Positions 24,608 to 36,325 of a stretch of DNA of 64,000 bases are shown here, piece after piece. Under the pieces are notes generated by a model. That model worked only from the letters and a program-made list of their open reading frames with translations. It was not told the DNA's origin and ran no database searches. This stretch comes from Callaeas wilsoni (taxonomy: Eukaryota; Chordata; Aves; Passeriformes; Callaeidae): positions 390,389-454,388 of the forward strand of contig VWPU01002071.1 of assembly GCA_013398955.1 (NCBI GenBank). Direction: 5' to 3'. Position 1 is the stretch's first letter, and the number at the start of each line of letters is the position of its first letter. A program made the translations under genes and the position numbers.

Positions 24608-27496
24608 AGGGTGGTAACACCAAGGGCTTTGGTATCAGGAGAACCAGCTCTAGTGCCCAGCAGTTTGTATTTTTTGAAAATATTCTCTTCTATTTAATTG
24701 GGATTTGTTTTCCACATTCTATTGACTTTCCTCCCATAGCGTAGTTGGGTATATAACCTTCTAGTGGGAAAAAAACCCAAATAAACCACAAATCCAACAA
24801 TCAAGCAAGCAAAACACCTCACACTGAATCCATAATTTAGAACATTTCTAACAGTAATCCAAATACTATTATTACCATCATTCATCAGGAGAACTGAATT
24901 CTCAGTAAAGACTCAACCTTATCTTCCATATTTCTGTAAGTCAGTTAACTCAAACTCCATCAGAACAATTGTTTAATTGACTTTATTAGTTAAGTATCTA
25001 CATAGGCTACTTCTGCCTCTTTGAGAGTTTCAGTAATTGTTTTGAGCTGATTAAAATACCTACGAACATATGTATTAGTTCTACATTACACCTTTCTTCC
25101 TAAATATATCTGAACATGATTCATTTTTCAAGAAGAATGGGGAAAACTTAATTGCCAAACTGATTTTAGGAAAAGTGAGAGAAATTGTTTAGGTCTACAG
25201 AATTTTAAATTGAGTTAGGCAGCAGCACAAGTCCTTCAGAGTATAGGTTGGACTTGTAATTTCATCTTCACAGGTCCAGTGATATGTCAGCTTAGTGCTG
25301 TAGTGTTAAAGGTTTTCCCAAACAACTGAACATGAAGACTTAATTCTTAGTTACACTTTCTAAATTATCATAAGTCAAAATAGTCCAGAGGCACAAAATC
25401 TAATATGTATTTAGTGCCTCATGGAGCTGTACAGCTCTCTCACATCCATTATGCAATCATGTTCTGATACATGTTTAAAGAAAAAAAAAATCCCACCTTA
25501 TCCACATTGTTAAACATTCAGCTTCAATTTATTTCTGTTCCAGAAATAGAAATATTTTTCAATTCCCTACAATAACTAATGATGGGAAAAAAAGTCATAC
25601 ATAGAACTGTAATCTTGATACTGGGGCTAAAGGTCTGTCTGAGTTAATGAATACAACTCTGATGATGGGATTCAGGAATAGTTGAAAAGAGAGTAGAAAA
25701 ATAAATGTTGCGTATACATGGTTTATTATTCACTATACTAACTGCAACATTTTGAATGAGAATGAGAATGATTCTGAATGTTGATCCCTTCAGTACACCT
25801 ACAATTTAATATTTGCAATTTTTTCATTGGCAAATTATTGTAACCAAAGCTAAGCTGACCTTGTAGTATATGCTATATTTACACATTTACTGAATACAGA
25901 TAGGTAGATAATATTGTTGTTTCACTTCTCTCACTTCTCAGAATAATATTAAAATTAAATGACACAACTCTAATAGGAAGAGCTGAATGCATGTCTCTAA
26001 CCACAGACTAACCTTTATCAGAATACAAAGCTTTAAAATTATTAATTCAGTTCACAGATATTGGTGCAACATTTTTTCAGGTATTCTGCTTGGCATAATG
26101 AATTGACTTTTTTTTTCATTTATGAGACTGAGCAATTGAAAAGCAGGTGAAACTTTGCTGAAATGCTTACATTTTTATTGGCTCCAAGTGAAATATTAAA
26201 AACCCACAAGTGCGTGATTCCGAGCCTTATAAGACATACTCTGTTTTAAACTATCTAAAGAATCTAGTTGTTTATGTATTTGTCCAAACGGCAATAAAAC
26301 AGAAATAGTCAGCTTTAAAATAAACATTTGGCTAACTTTTGTAGCACTGCATACTACACCATAAAAATCTCCATCTCACTTGCTGGGTTCCATTATTAGA
26401 GCTTTGTTATATCAACTTTTGCCATTGCAATTTGTAATTATATTATCTTGCAATAAGCACCACTGGTTACCCCTCTGTAATATATTCTGGAGTGCTATAT
26501 TTACAAGAATATATGTTGCTATTCCATGAATAATGTTTGTGTAGCTATAGGTTAAACACATAATATTTTTTTTTTGTTACAGGTGGAAGATACATGTTCT
26601 ATTGATTCCAGACAGAAGGGTGAATTCTTCATCTTATGCTCCTTTGAACAGTTTTGGATCAGTCCCTTTTTTCCTGCTACTCCTACAGACATAAATGAAG
26701 AGATAAAAATAAAGACACAGTAATAGAGAACACCAAAAGATAAATTCTCATCTCTTTTTTTTCTGAAAATATAGGATCATAAGTCTCTATACTATCCTTT
26801 GGTATTTTTCATTATAGTGAAACTGACCTTTCTGAATAGGAGGGTCTCTTTCTTCATGTATAATACCTAATACAAAAGTAAAAATAATTAGGAATAATTT
26901 TAGGCATTGGAACTCATGACCAGAGCACTCCAGGAAGGGGCCATGTTAGAATCAAGTTAGTTTTTCAATACCAAGTATTGTTCTGGAAGCTTTAAACCTG
27001 ATTGATGGTGACAACTGGAAAGTGACTTTATCTTGCAGCCTTATGGTGCTTCTTTTTTAAGAAAGTCACGTGTAAAATTATAACAAATCTGAAGTCACTT
27101 TTACCTTTAGAGGAAAAAAGGGGTAACTGAGGCCTCTCCACAAGACATGCTATAAATCTTTAGAATACTGAGTCCCAAAGGACAAGTTCTACAGATCACC
27201 ATTACCTGAAGAGAAGGTGAACTGTGGGCCTGGATGATGTGTGATCTGTGAACTGTGCATCTTTACAGTTGTACAAAAAAAAAAGGATGAGGAGTGAATA
27301 CAATGACTAAACCCCTGAGCATCCATATTGCAGCATTATCCTCTTCCTTTCTGGCTTGGGAACTGCTCCAACTGTCTGTCTATAAGGGTCATCTATTATC
27401 AAGAGAGATACCCACAATTAATGCGGCTAATCCCACTGCCGAGGGAGTGCTTCCATATCCATCCTTATTTAGAAAGATAGAGGTAAGTGGATGAGT

Positions 27497-27499
<3 letters not shown>
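24608..27499. other. Unique sequence, no confirmed gene; two exon-like patches
   Basis: No mobile element recognised. Two patches have splice-like edges. A T-rich TTACAG acceptor at about 26566-26581 is followed by 46 open codons to a TAA near 26720. The segment 27387-27482 is fully open and is followed by a consensus GTAAGT donor. Neither encodes a protein known to me; see the findings. Confidence 0.45.
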
Positions 27500-27529
<30 letters not shown>

Positions 27530-27550
27530 TAGATAGAGAGAGAGAGAGAG

Positions 27551-27591
<41 letters not shown>
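27500..27591. repeat. Compound (GATA)n(GA)n(GATA)n microsatellite
   Basis: Roughly eight GATA units are followed by about ten GA units and then about ten further GATA units, with only one or two irregular steps between blocks. Open frames on either strand in this tract (poly-YLSI on the minus strand) are artefacts of the repeat. Confidence 0.97.
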
Positions 27592-27593
<2 letters not shown>

Positions 27594-27736
27594 GTATATC
27601 CCACAAGCTTCAGCACTTTAATTTATGGAGAGTTACATTGAATATGCAACTAAATCTGATAGTGACTCAACAACATTGGCTTTCCTAGACCCTGCAGATT
27701 AATTCCCTCTATTAGATTTCCCTAAATGTGCCTGTG
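27592..27736. other. Unique spacer
   Basis: This is short unique sequence between the microsatellite and the LTR. Nothing was recognised in it. Confidence 0.5.
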
Positions 27737-27740
27737 TCAG

Positions 27741-28190
27741 TGATGCCTTGTCGAGGCTGACCTGGAACAGAGGCTGGACAGAGTGAAAGGGTAAAGGGCA
27801 GGTATTTATTGAAAGGCCTTCACAGGGCACACCTTGGGCAGTGCAGGAGTCTCACGGAGACTACACCCAAGATGGACACAGTCACCTGTTTTTTGGGCAG
27901 ATATAAGTTTTTTCCATTTGCATATCAGAGGTTAATTGTCCAATTACAGTTTCAAGCAGTGGAGTCCTATTTTCTTAGTTTGCTCCCCCCAACTCACTTT
28001 TGTTTACATTTCTCGGGGCCTGAGACAGTAAGGTGTCCTTGATTCTCAGGCCTAGAGAGGAATTGTTGTGTCTGACGAAAATGGGAAAAGCAGTAGCTAA
28101 CACTCTATATGGAGTTCAGAGTTATACACTAAAGAACTTTGCAGGATTACAAACATACGAAAATATAAAAGATAAAATCCTAAGGCATCA
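27741..28190 (-). mobile_element. Solo LTR, ERV1-like, minus strand, copy 1
   Basis: The ends are perfect short inverted repeats: TGATGCCTT at the left and AAGGCATCA at the right, so the element starts TG and ends CA. The 4-bp direct repeat TCAG flanks it exactly (27737-27740 and 28191-28194), the duplication length typical of avian ERV1-type retroviruses. On the minus strand a TATA-like ATATCTG region (about 27899-27909) lies about 95 bases upstream of an AATAAA signal (27805-27810), giving U3-R-U5 in order. Length is 450 bases with no internal region attached. A second, diverged copy lies at 57545-58000. Confidence 0.92.
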
Positions 28191-28194
28191 TCAG

Positions 28195-30069
28195 TAAATC
28201 ACAATGCTAGTCACATGAGACAGTCACGGTATGGGACTTGGGCTTGAATTATTTCTGAATCATATCCAGTTCAAGAGCCAGAACCACCAGCCTAAATTTA
28301 AAAAAAGAAGAACTTTCAGCTTTTCAACACAAACACTGAGAAGAAATGAAATAATTAACAGAATTCTACATGGCATTCGTTTTTTTGAAGTTTGCCTTGA
28401 GAGAAAAAAATTAAAAAAAAGGATGAAAAAAAAAAGATTAAATCTTCTTCTAAAAACAAAGTGCAGGTGAAGTACTACTTTAGGCCAACATGGAGATTTA
28501 CAATACGATATAATATTCAAGGAAATAGAATTGCTGTGGAGTCTGATTTGAACATTTCTATCAAGATGCATTTAGAGGGAATAAAGAAAAGCTAAGAACA
28601 GCAGATAAAAAGTGAAATCTTAGGAAGAAGTAGATAAAATGCATTTATCAAATCTCTTGATTCTATCTAGATCAAGTGATAAAAGATCTTCTTTTGTTAA
28701 GAGGTACCTTGCCTTACCTTGGGAATAAATACAGGCTTAATAGGAGTAATGAGTGAAATCTAGTATATGAGAACCCCTCAGGATAATCTGTTGGGTTTAC
28801 ATGATTTCACACTCCAGGAATTCCTCCCTGGAGACATGTCATAGAAGAAGTATAATTAACCAAGAAATGTAACAGATCAACTTGTTTTGAACTTAGCCAC
28901 AAGAGCAAACCTGTCCCTGTCTTTGCCATATTTGTAAACAATCCTAGGATGTGTTTTCGTTAATATTTTGTTTCTTTCTTTTTCTTTTTTTCCCCCTGAA
29001 AAAGGTTTTAATTAGCAGTTGTTTATGTAAAGACTTCTAATTAGACTTTTTATAGAGCTTTGCTTCTAAAAGAAGGTCCAGACTTTTCCAAATGTTTGAT
29101 AGGACTGCCTGTCTGACAGTAACAAATTTGTCTGGACTGGAATTAAACAATGTACAGAGAATGAAACTATCAAGCATAGTCATTCTTTAATGTCAGGATG
29201 AGTGATAGATGGTTCATTGCTTCACAATGGAGCATCGACATTCATTATAATATTTCATTTTTGACTTGGCAGTCCTTGATTCTCTTATCTTTCTTTCTGC
29301 ACAGAAGGTATTTCAACTAAGAGAACTTGTAAAACTGTACCTCAAACTAATCTGTTATTTTAGTTTGTTCTTTCTCTGTATTTTTTGATGCTTTATATTA
29401 AGTTAGTATCAAATGACACTCTAATAAATATTAACTTTCCTCTATTAAGAACGCTGACATCAGCAAGTGTCCTAGAGACAGTCTCCAGTTTCTGTTATCA
29501 GAACACACATTGAAAAATGAGGCACCAAGACATCCGGTTGAAGGTTCATTTTTATTGAAAAGGAAACTGAGCAGACTACACTCAGGTCAGACTGTAGCCC
29601 CAAGAAGTTCTCTGCAAACTTTGATTTTTTCTGTAAAACTTCTGCATTAATTCAGCATAGTGTTTCTTTACAAAATTTTTAGTTGAAGCAGTAAAAAGTG
29701 AGGTCTTAGAAATTAGGGAACAAATCTCCTTTCATGCTATACTCCAAATCTTGCTATAGGCAGAAAGCAAACACGCTTCATATTAAAAAAAAAACCAAGA
29801 ATTTCTTCTTAGTGCAACAGAAATATTAACATGCTAAACAAAGATTTATTAGTAGTCCATATCTATTTTTGCAAGAAAATTTTAAAAAATTAAAAATATT
29901 AATATCTAATTCTTTTTCTGGTATTAGGCTGATCCTTCTGCTGCCCTTGGCTTCAGTCACAGGAGTGACTACAATGAGTCACCTACATCCTGTGCTCTTC
30001 ACCAAGAGGTATATGATATTGATGGTTTCTTTTTTTTCATTCTAGGATCTGCGTAGTTTTATTTTACTT
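28195..30069. other. Unique AT-rich sequence, no gene seen
   Basis: No repeat element or gene recognised. Runs of A at about 28405-28440 make lysine-rich or phenylalanine-rich false frames. Confidence 0.5.
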
Positions 30070-30576
30070 GCTTGTGAGCTGATGCCACACCTGGCTCCAC
30101 ATTCATGTTCTGCAAGTCCATGTTACATTCAAATTTTCTCTATATTTCATTCATACGTGTATGGTATATTAGATCCTTCTTCTTCATTCTTTTTGTTATC
30201 CTCAGATTTGTTTTGCCCAGCTCATCGGTCTGCACTTCTCCAGCTATTGGTGGGTTATTTACAGTCTCAAGATCTCCATTGTCAGGATACGCCCTTGCTC
30301 TAATCATGCAGCACCTGTACATTTCTCCCTTATGGAAACTCCTCAGCAAATTGGGAATATCTTTCCACTTGTCAAGGCCCCTGCTGTCATCTGAAATTTA
30401 TCCATAATCACCCGTAGCTCAGGACTAGTGAGCAAAGATCTCTGGCTCTGTATCGCAGCTGCCAGTAGCTGCATACTGAGTAAAACAGTAAATTGTTCTG
30501 TGTTGTGGATTTTTACAGTAATTTCTTCAGCCATTTAGGCCATTTCCTCTTGGGTGGGATTGATGGTTAATTCCAT
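30070..30576 (-). pseudogene. Degraded coding remnant of unknown identity, minus strand
   Basis: On the minus strand, a reading frame starting near 30576 (MELTINPTQEEMA) meets one stop and continues from 30534 to 30343 without further stops. The frame then shifts to an overlapping open frame, 30349 to 30140. Together they give about 145 codons with one stop and one frameshift, with mixed polar and hydrophobic composition (for example IHNTEQFTVLLSMQLLAAAI, then LRSFHKGEMYRCCMIRARAY). This looks more like a decayed gene than random AT-rich DNA. I do not recognise the protein; a retroviral gag-like or other mobile-element origin is possible but unproved. There is no clear intron structure or poly-A tail. 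Confidence 0.4.
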
Positions 30577-32923
30577 TTTATTAAACAACAGTAATTTTTA
30601 AAATTTGTTTCCTTATCTTGAATTCTATTACACACTGTTTTTTTCCAACAATATTTCCCTTACACTATTACATTCTCAAGCTGGGAGTTGGAAAACTACC
30701 ACTTAAGTACCCCAATTTGTATCTGTTCAGGTAGCCACTCTGCTGCTTGTTTTGCCTTGTTGTAGAATAGAGGGGAAATCCTGTACTCCAGCTGCATGAA
30801 TTGAAGGTGGGGAGAAACTGTTGCAGGCTGTATCCATGACCAAATCTGCATGAATATTGTGTACTATGTGAAGATCTTCAGCTTCTTTCCTTCTTATGTG
30901 GTTCTGACTGAAACTGGAGGGATTGGTGTAAATTGGATGCTAAGTGGTTGTACTAGACTGGGAAGTCCTGAGGCACATGTAATGTGGGCTAATCTGTGTT
31001 TCTTTAATGTCTGGGCCAGTCATGGCCCTTATCTCCAGCCCCATTCTTCCTCTTTTTCTTAAACAGCTCAGTTAAAAGTCTACTAAATCCTATACATATG
31101 GGTACAAACCCTGAGAAAATCAGAGCTTCTACAGAGACATTAACTCATGTAGGTTTGGAGGGACAAAGATTTTTTTCTTTGTTTTATTTGCTGCTCAGTA
31201 GTTATGATCAACATCACAGCATGTGATCGATGTTCATGTCAAGGTACTTCTATGCATTTCATTTTGTATTATTTGAGTTTTGTTTTTTGTTAACTTTGGA
31301 TCTTTTCACAAAACTTTTGTTGTTAACTCCTTCACCTCTAATTGAGTGTGAACAAGAATTAATAAATCAGCTGCATATGAAATTACATGGGCTCGGTTAA
31401 CTTCTGATATTTTTCATGTGACCAGATAACATAAGCACAATACGTATCTAGGGCATTGTGAAATCCTTGAGTAACTCAAGGAAAGCAGAGCCACTGACCT
31501 TTGAATGTAAAGACAAGCTTGAACTAACAAGTCCTAGAAATGTGATTAAAAAGGAAAAAACTGTAATTTTTTTCCCCTCATATTGCCTTAGAAGATGCTT
31601 CTTTCAGAACCTTTGGCATTTTTTGCTACACCACCATTTAGTCATTGCAAGACAAAATAGGACATAGGTAACAACAATCATACTCGGGCAGTGTTGTAAA
31701 ACAAGTGGATAATCACCTTGACAGAATAAAGTCTGACACTGAGCATCAGCCTCCAGGGCATGTGGTCTGAATCAAAATATTTCATAGATCTGGGCTTTGA
31801 GACATTAAATAACTTGAGCAATTTGATACGTTCCTCAGAGTGGCTTAACTTTGCACTGTATTTTTTTCAACAATCTTGCTCAAATGTGCAATTGCTCTTG
31901 TAGCAATCATCTACCATTTTGAACGACCTCTTAGGTTTGTGTGGGACTATACCAATGCCTAAAATTATCTGTGTGTTTAAATGCATGTTTGGTTTGGGCC
32001 TATGTAAATAAAATTATACAGTTTGCAATGCCATGGTTTAAAGAAGATTAAGTCCTAAGAAATAATAGAAAGAAAGTAGAAAAACAAAGGTCTCTGAAAA
32101 CGGAATGCTTCTGGGAAAACAGAAAAAAGAACTGTGAAGGAGAATGTTATAAAGTTGGAAATAAGTTGATAATTGAAATAAGTGTTGTGGTAACATAATA
32201 ACACAATTCCAGAAATTAGTGACAAGGTGCTAATAGCTGGGATATGAGGGAATCAGTCCTTTGGGGAATTAACTCTCATGACAAAATCTTTTAAGTAGAA
32301 GAATAGGTATATTCTTTACCTTTCTTAGCAGAAGTGTAGGAAATATATGACACCAAAAGGGTTTTTCGGAGCATCTTTATCATCCTAGTAAAAGGATACA
32401 GTACTCGCAAACTGTTAATAGTTTCCCGGTGTCAAAGACAAAACAAAATTATTCTGCCCCAATAATCAGAAACTGAGGCTAAGACTGCTATTCAGAAAAG
32501 AATGAGCTGGGATGGATCACTATGAAAATAAATGAGGTAAATCCAGGGAAAATTATCTCTAATAAAACCTATATACTCGTTCCCTTTTCTAAGTGCAAAG
32601 GCAGTGGTTTAACAGGGTTTCCAGGGTACTGGAATAGGCAAAGATCTTAACAGCTGCATGGTGCTTCTGCTGCTTCCATCCATCTACTGCCCTAGGCAAT
32701 ATGCTGTTTCGCCTATGCTCAGACGCAGATGTGAGGTGAATTTTCTAAGAATTCTTTCACAAAATAACATTGAAATCAGTGGATTTATAGCAATCTGTAT
32801 TATATTAGAATCTATGTCCCTGCATGTATTGCTATTCTTGAAATGGAAAATGACAGCTGAAAATGCTGTTATGCTGCCTCCTGTGATGTATATGCTAGTG
32901 TATGAAACTCTGTGCTTGCATTC

Positions 32924-32941
32924 ACACATATTAATATGTGT
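32924..32941. repeat. Perfect 18-bp palindrome
   Basis: ACACATATTAATATGTGT is identical to its reverse complement. It lies in the high-complexity open segment noted for 32.66-33.03 kb. No factor is assigned. Confidence 0.85.
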
Positions 32942-33778
32942 CTCTAATTCCATGTTTGGACATGTTCTTGTGTTCAGGAACACTATTAAGGAGTCACAGG
33001 GTAAATTTGAGCAAGATTTTGTTTTATCATAAGCATTTGGGTAGTTTTAAACACACCTACACACATTTTGTTACATGCATTTTTGTAAGCACAAATGTTC
33101 AGGGAACGTTAGTCACACAAACTTGTTTTTAAAGAGCTTATATATCACTTTGGAAGCACAAATACAACATTAAATACAGCAGAATTCACCTATGTAAAAT
33201 CAATGTACTTATGCTACTACATGTTGAAATTCAGTATTTCCTTTGGAGCATCTATAGTACATGACTTCAACCTTCAAGTAACTATAGAAAACACAGTAAA
33301 TACTATGGTCGCCTTATTTTATCAAAGGCAAAAAAGCAAAGCTGACATTTTTTTTAGAATCAGCATTTCAGGTACAAGGCACTTCTTTGTGTTCACTGAA
33401 GGTAAACAACATGAAAAATATTTACTAATTTTTGTCTAGATTTCTGTTATAGTCTCTGTGACTTGCGGAAATATGTACCTTAGTACTCATTCACATATAT
33501 TTTTGAAACAGCTGTAGAACACTATCAAACTGATGTGTAGCAGGCTATCCAAGGCATAAAGAAAATTTTCATCTTGTTTACTTCTTTTTAAGGTGAAAAT
33601 GTCAAAAAAATTCACTGCTTTTATGACCCATGATGCAAAAATATATCTCCCTTTCTAAGCCACTTAGTGGAATTTGAACAAATTTAACATATATGATCCT
33701 ATAAAAGGCTGAATCACTAAAATAGCTAAAGAATAATTATTTTTTCACCAAAAGTCAGGAAGATTTTACAAGGAACAA

Positions 33779-33792
33779 GTTGCCCTAGCAAC
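33779..33792. promoter_or_regulatory. Candidate RFX X-box motif
   Basis: GTTGCCCTAGCAAC fits the X-box pattern GTNRCC, a 0-3 base spacer, then RGYAAC, with a 2-base spacer and near-palindromic halves. RFX factors bind such sites at ciliary and MHC class II genes. One match of this quality in 64 kb could arise by chance, and no promoter or gene is visible nearby. Confidence 0.35.
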
Positions 33793-35347
33793 TCTGGCAC
33801 AAAGTAGCCAAGGTCAGTTAGAATTACTCTTACAGCTAGATACCTTGTTATCTTAGAATGGTGTCAGCAGCTCTAAAGCTCATTTTCTTCCTTAATTTCT
33901 GGCAGAAGCTGCTATTCTCAGGGGTTGTTAGTAATTTGACCATTTAGAATTGCGTCCAAGACTTGCACCAAAGATTTGGTATACACATCATTACAGACGC
34001 TTATTTTTTGTTCCATGAAAAAGTTCAAATTAATAAGTTTTCTTCAGTTCTATGGTAACATGAAGAAACAGACAATGATTTCTGATACTTTTAAAAAAGT
34101 GCTAAAAAATAAATAGCTTTCTCTTTCATTGTTGGATAACAGTGGGGGTTCTTTACAACCTCTTGAAAGTGCGCACTCTTCATCATACTCAGAAGCACCT
34201 GGAAATCATATAACAATTCACTTATATTAATTTATTGGTTGGATGAGAATTTTAAATACCTCTGAAAGTTATCTGATTCCATAATCACTCATACATGTAT
34301 TTTTGGTTTCTTTTCTTATTAAACATAACTAAATATATTTTAGCAGTCATGACAAGCAAAATAATCAAGAAATGGTGGATATATAATATAAATAGAATAC
34401 CTAAATACTTAACACAGGTTCAACTTTGAATGACAGCAATTAAATATACAAGCTTTTGAAACTTACAAAAGTAGTTTTTGACCTAATAAAATAAGCCTAA
34501 TTAAAGGCCTAATAAAAAGAACCTAACATAAGAAGACATGAAATCTTTGCATAAACTGTACTATCTTGCTTTATCGTTCTATATGGAACTAAACTATATC
34601 TAAATTAATGTTAAAAAATTAGACAAAGCCTAATTTAGGTACGTTCCTCAAGGCAAGTGACTGGTTCACATATTGTCTCAAAAATCTTGGATTATTTTGG
34701 AGTAAATAGGTCTGCTTTCTCAGCATCCAGTTATATAGATCTACAATATTTTTTGGAAAGCAACAGTGCAAACTGATGAGAAAAGAATGCCAAGCAATGA
34801 TCAGGCAGAAAGAGATTGACATGATAATACCATCTAGCCTCAGTTTCCAGCAGCAACCAGAATCTCACACCCTCTTTATGGTTTTCCTGATTTTACAGCT
34901 CTGATTTCATACAGTCGTCACATCAGAATTGGGTCCTAAAGAACCATTTAAATATCTTAGAAAGAAGCTCAATATCCTAAAATTGATATCCTTTCCTTTG
35001 CTTCTTTTAGATGCTTATAAGCCATGTGCTGGTTTTAAATGTTAAAGAGCTAATTTATACCTTAATATGTGAGGAAAGATTAATTTAGTTTAGAACTACA
35101 GCTTGTCCAAGACTTTAAATGGCTGCTCTAAAACAAACACCATTTCAGCTTATACACATTCTGCTTTTTACCTTCGTAGGATTTACTTTAACCTTCTGGA
35201 AAATTAGTAAGTTGCTCATTATGTCTCTGCATATAATGTACATGTATATATATAATCATAAATTCACACACATACAGACCCTACAGATAAGACTTTCAAA
35301 ATGGTTACTTTAATGAAGAAAGTGATGAAGTAGACTAAAAATGGAAA

Positions 35348-36325
35348 GAATCATAAAATCATATAAAAAAGGAGGTTGAAAGAGACCTCCAAAGGTCACC
35401 TAGTCACACATCCTGCTCAAAGCAGGAGCAACTTCAATATTAGCTCAGGCCTTATCTAGGTGGGTTTTGAACATCTTCAAAGACAAAAATTCTACAAGTT
35501 TTAGAAGTAAGCTGTCCCAGTGCTTAACCTCTCACTGGGAAGAATGTCTGTATCCAGTAGGAATTTTCCTTTTTGCAGCCACAGGGTTTTTTTCCTCTTG
35601 TGCCTTTGCTGTGAGTGTATGACAAGTGTCTGACTCCATCAGGTGTACAGCACCTCTTTAAGTTGCTGTAGAAAAATGTGAGCTCCCTGCCCCAGCTTTC
35701 TCTTCCTCAGGCTGGACAAGTCCTGCTCTGTCAGCCTCTCTTCACACATCTTATGGTTCAGACCGCTGAGCACCTTGGTATCCCTTGGCTGGAGTCTCTC
35801 CCATTCACGGACATTCTCTCTGAACCTAGGAGTCCAAAACTGGGTGCAGTATTCCAGGCAATCTCTCAAGCGTTAAATAGAGCAGAATAATAATTTCTTA
35901 GGTCTGTTGGCTATACCCTTGCTGAAGCAGCACAGTTAGTCTTTTTGCTGCCAGAGTACGCTGCTGGCTCATGGTCAGCTTATTCTACACGAGGACTTCC
36001 AGGCTCTTTTCCACAAAAAAAAAAAAAAAAAAGCTTTCTGTCCAATCAGTTCTGAGCCTATGCTGAGACACGGGGTTATTTTTGACTCAGGAAGGACTTT
36101 GCATTTTTTCTGCTGCAGAACTTAAAGAGGTGTCTGTTGGCCTATTCCTACACTTTGCTGAGGTCTGCATGAATGGCAACCTGGCCCCCAAAACACCATC
36201 ATTTCCCCTTGATTTAGTATCACCCATAAAATTGCAGCTGATGCATTCCATCCCTTTATCCAGGTGACTGATGAAGATTCTGTCCCTAATAGAGGCATGA
36301 AGGATGATACCTGCAACTCAAGAAA
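35348..36325 (-). mobile_element. CR1 LINE copy, about 1 kb, minus strand
   Basis: This is the longest young-type CR1 in the window. The plus strand starts with degenerate GAATCATAAAATCAT terminal repeats and AGGTTGAAAGAGACCTCC. It continues through the 3' untranslated region and into ORF2. The minus-strand frame at 35639-35869 reads CLEYCTQFWTPRFRENV, RLQPRDTKVLSGLNHKMCEE and LSSLRKRKLG, the C-terminal reverse-transcriptase block. Beyond 36033, the GGACTTTGCATTTTT, TCTGCATGAATGGCAACC and GATTTAGTATCACCC lines continue the ORF2 antisense consensus. An A18 run at 36015-36032 interrupts the element. The frame is broken and the 5' end is missing. Confidence 0.93.

Larger units (their letters stand above)
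30577..35347. other. Unique sequence with candidate regulatory-looking sites, no gene seen
   Basis: No mobile element recognised. It contains a segment open on both strands (32658-33032 plus, 32684-32983 minus), a perfect 18-bp palindrome at 32924-32941 and an RFX-type X-box at 33779-33792. The rest is ordinary AT-rich DNA. Confidence 0.5.

Noticed and set aside
24608..24660. A second tRNA-like stretch (GGTGGTAACACCAAGG) right of the SINE
   Set aside because: The resemblance to tRNA-Ile is limited to about 16 bases on the opposite strand and could be chance.
27389..27616. Minus-strand frame of repeated YLSI residues
   Set aside because: It comes from the GATA/GA microsatellite.
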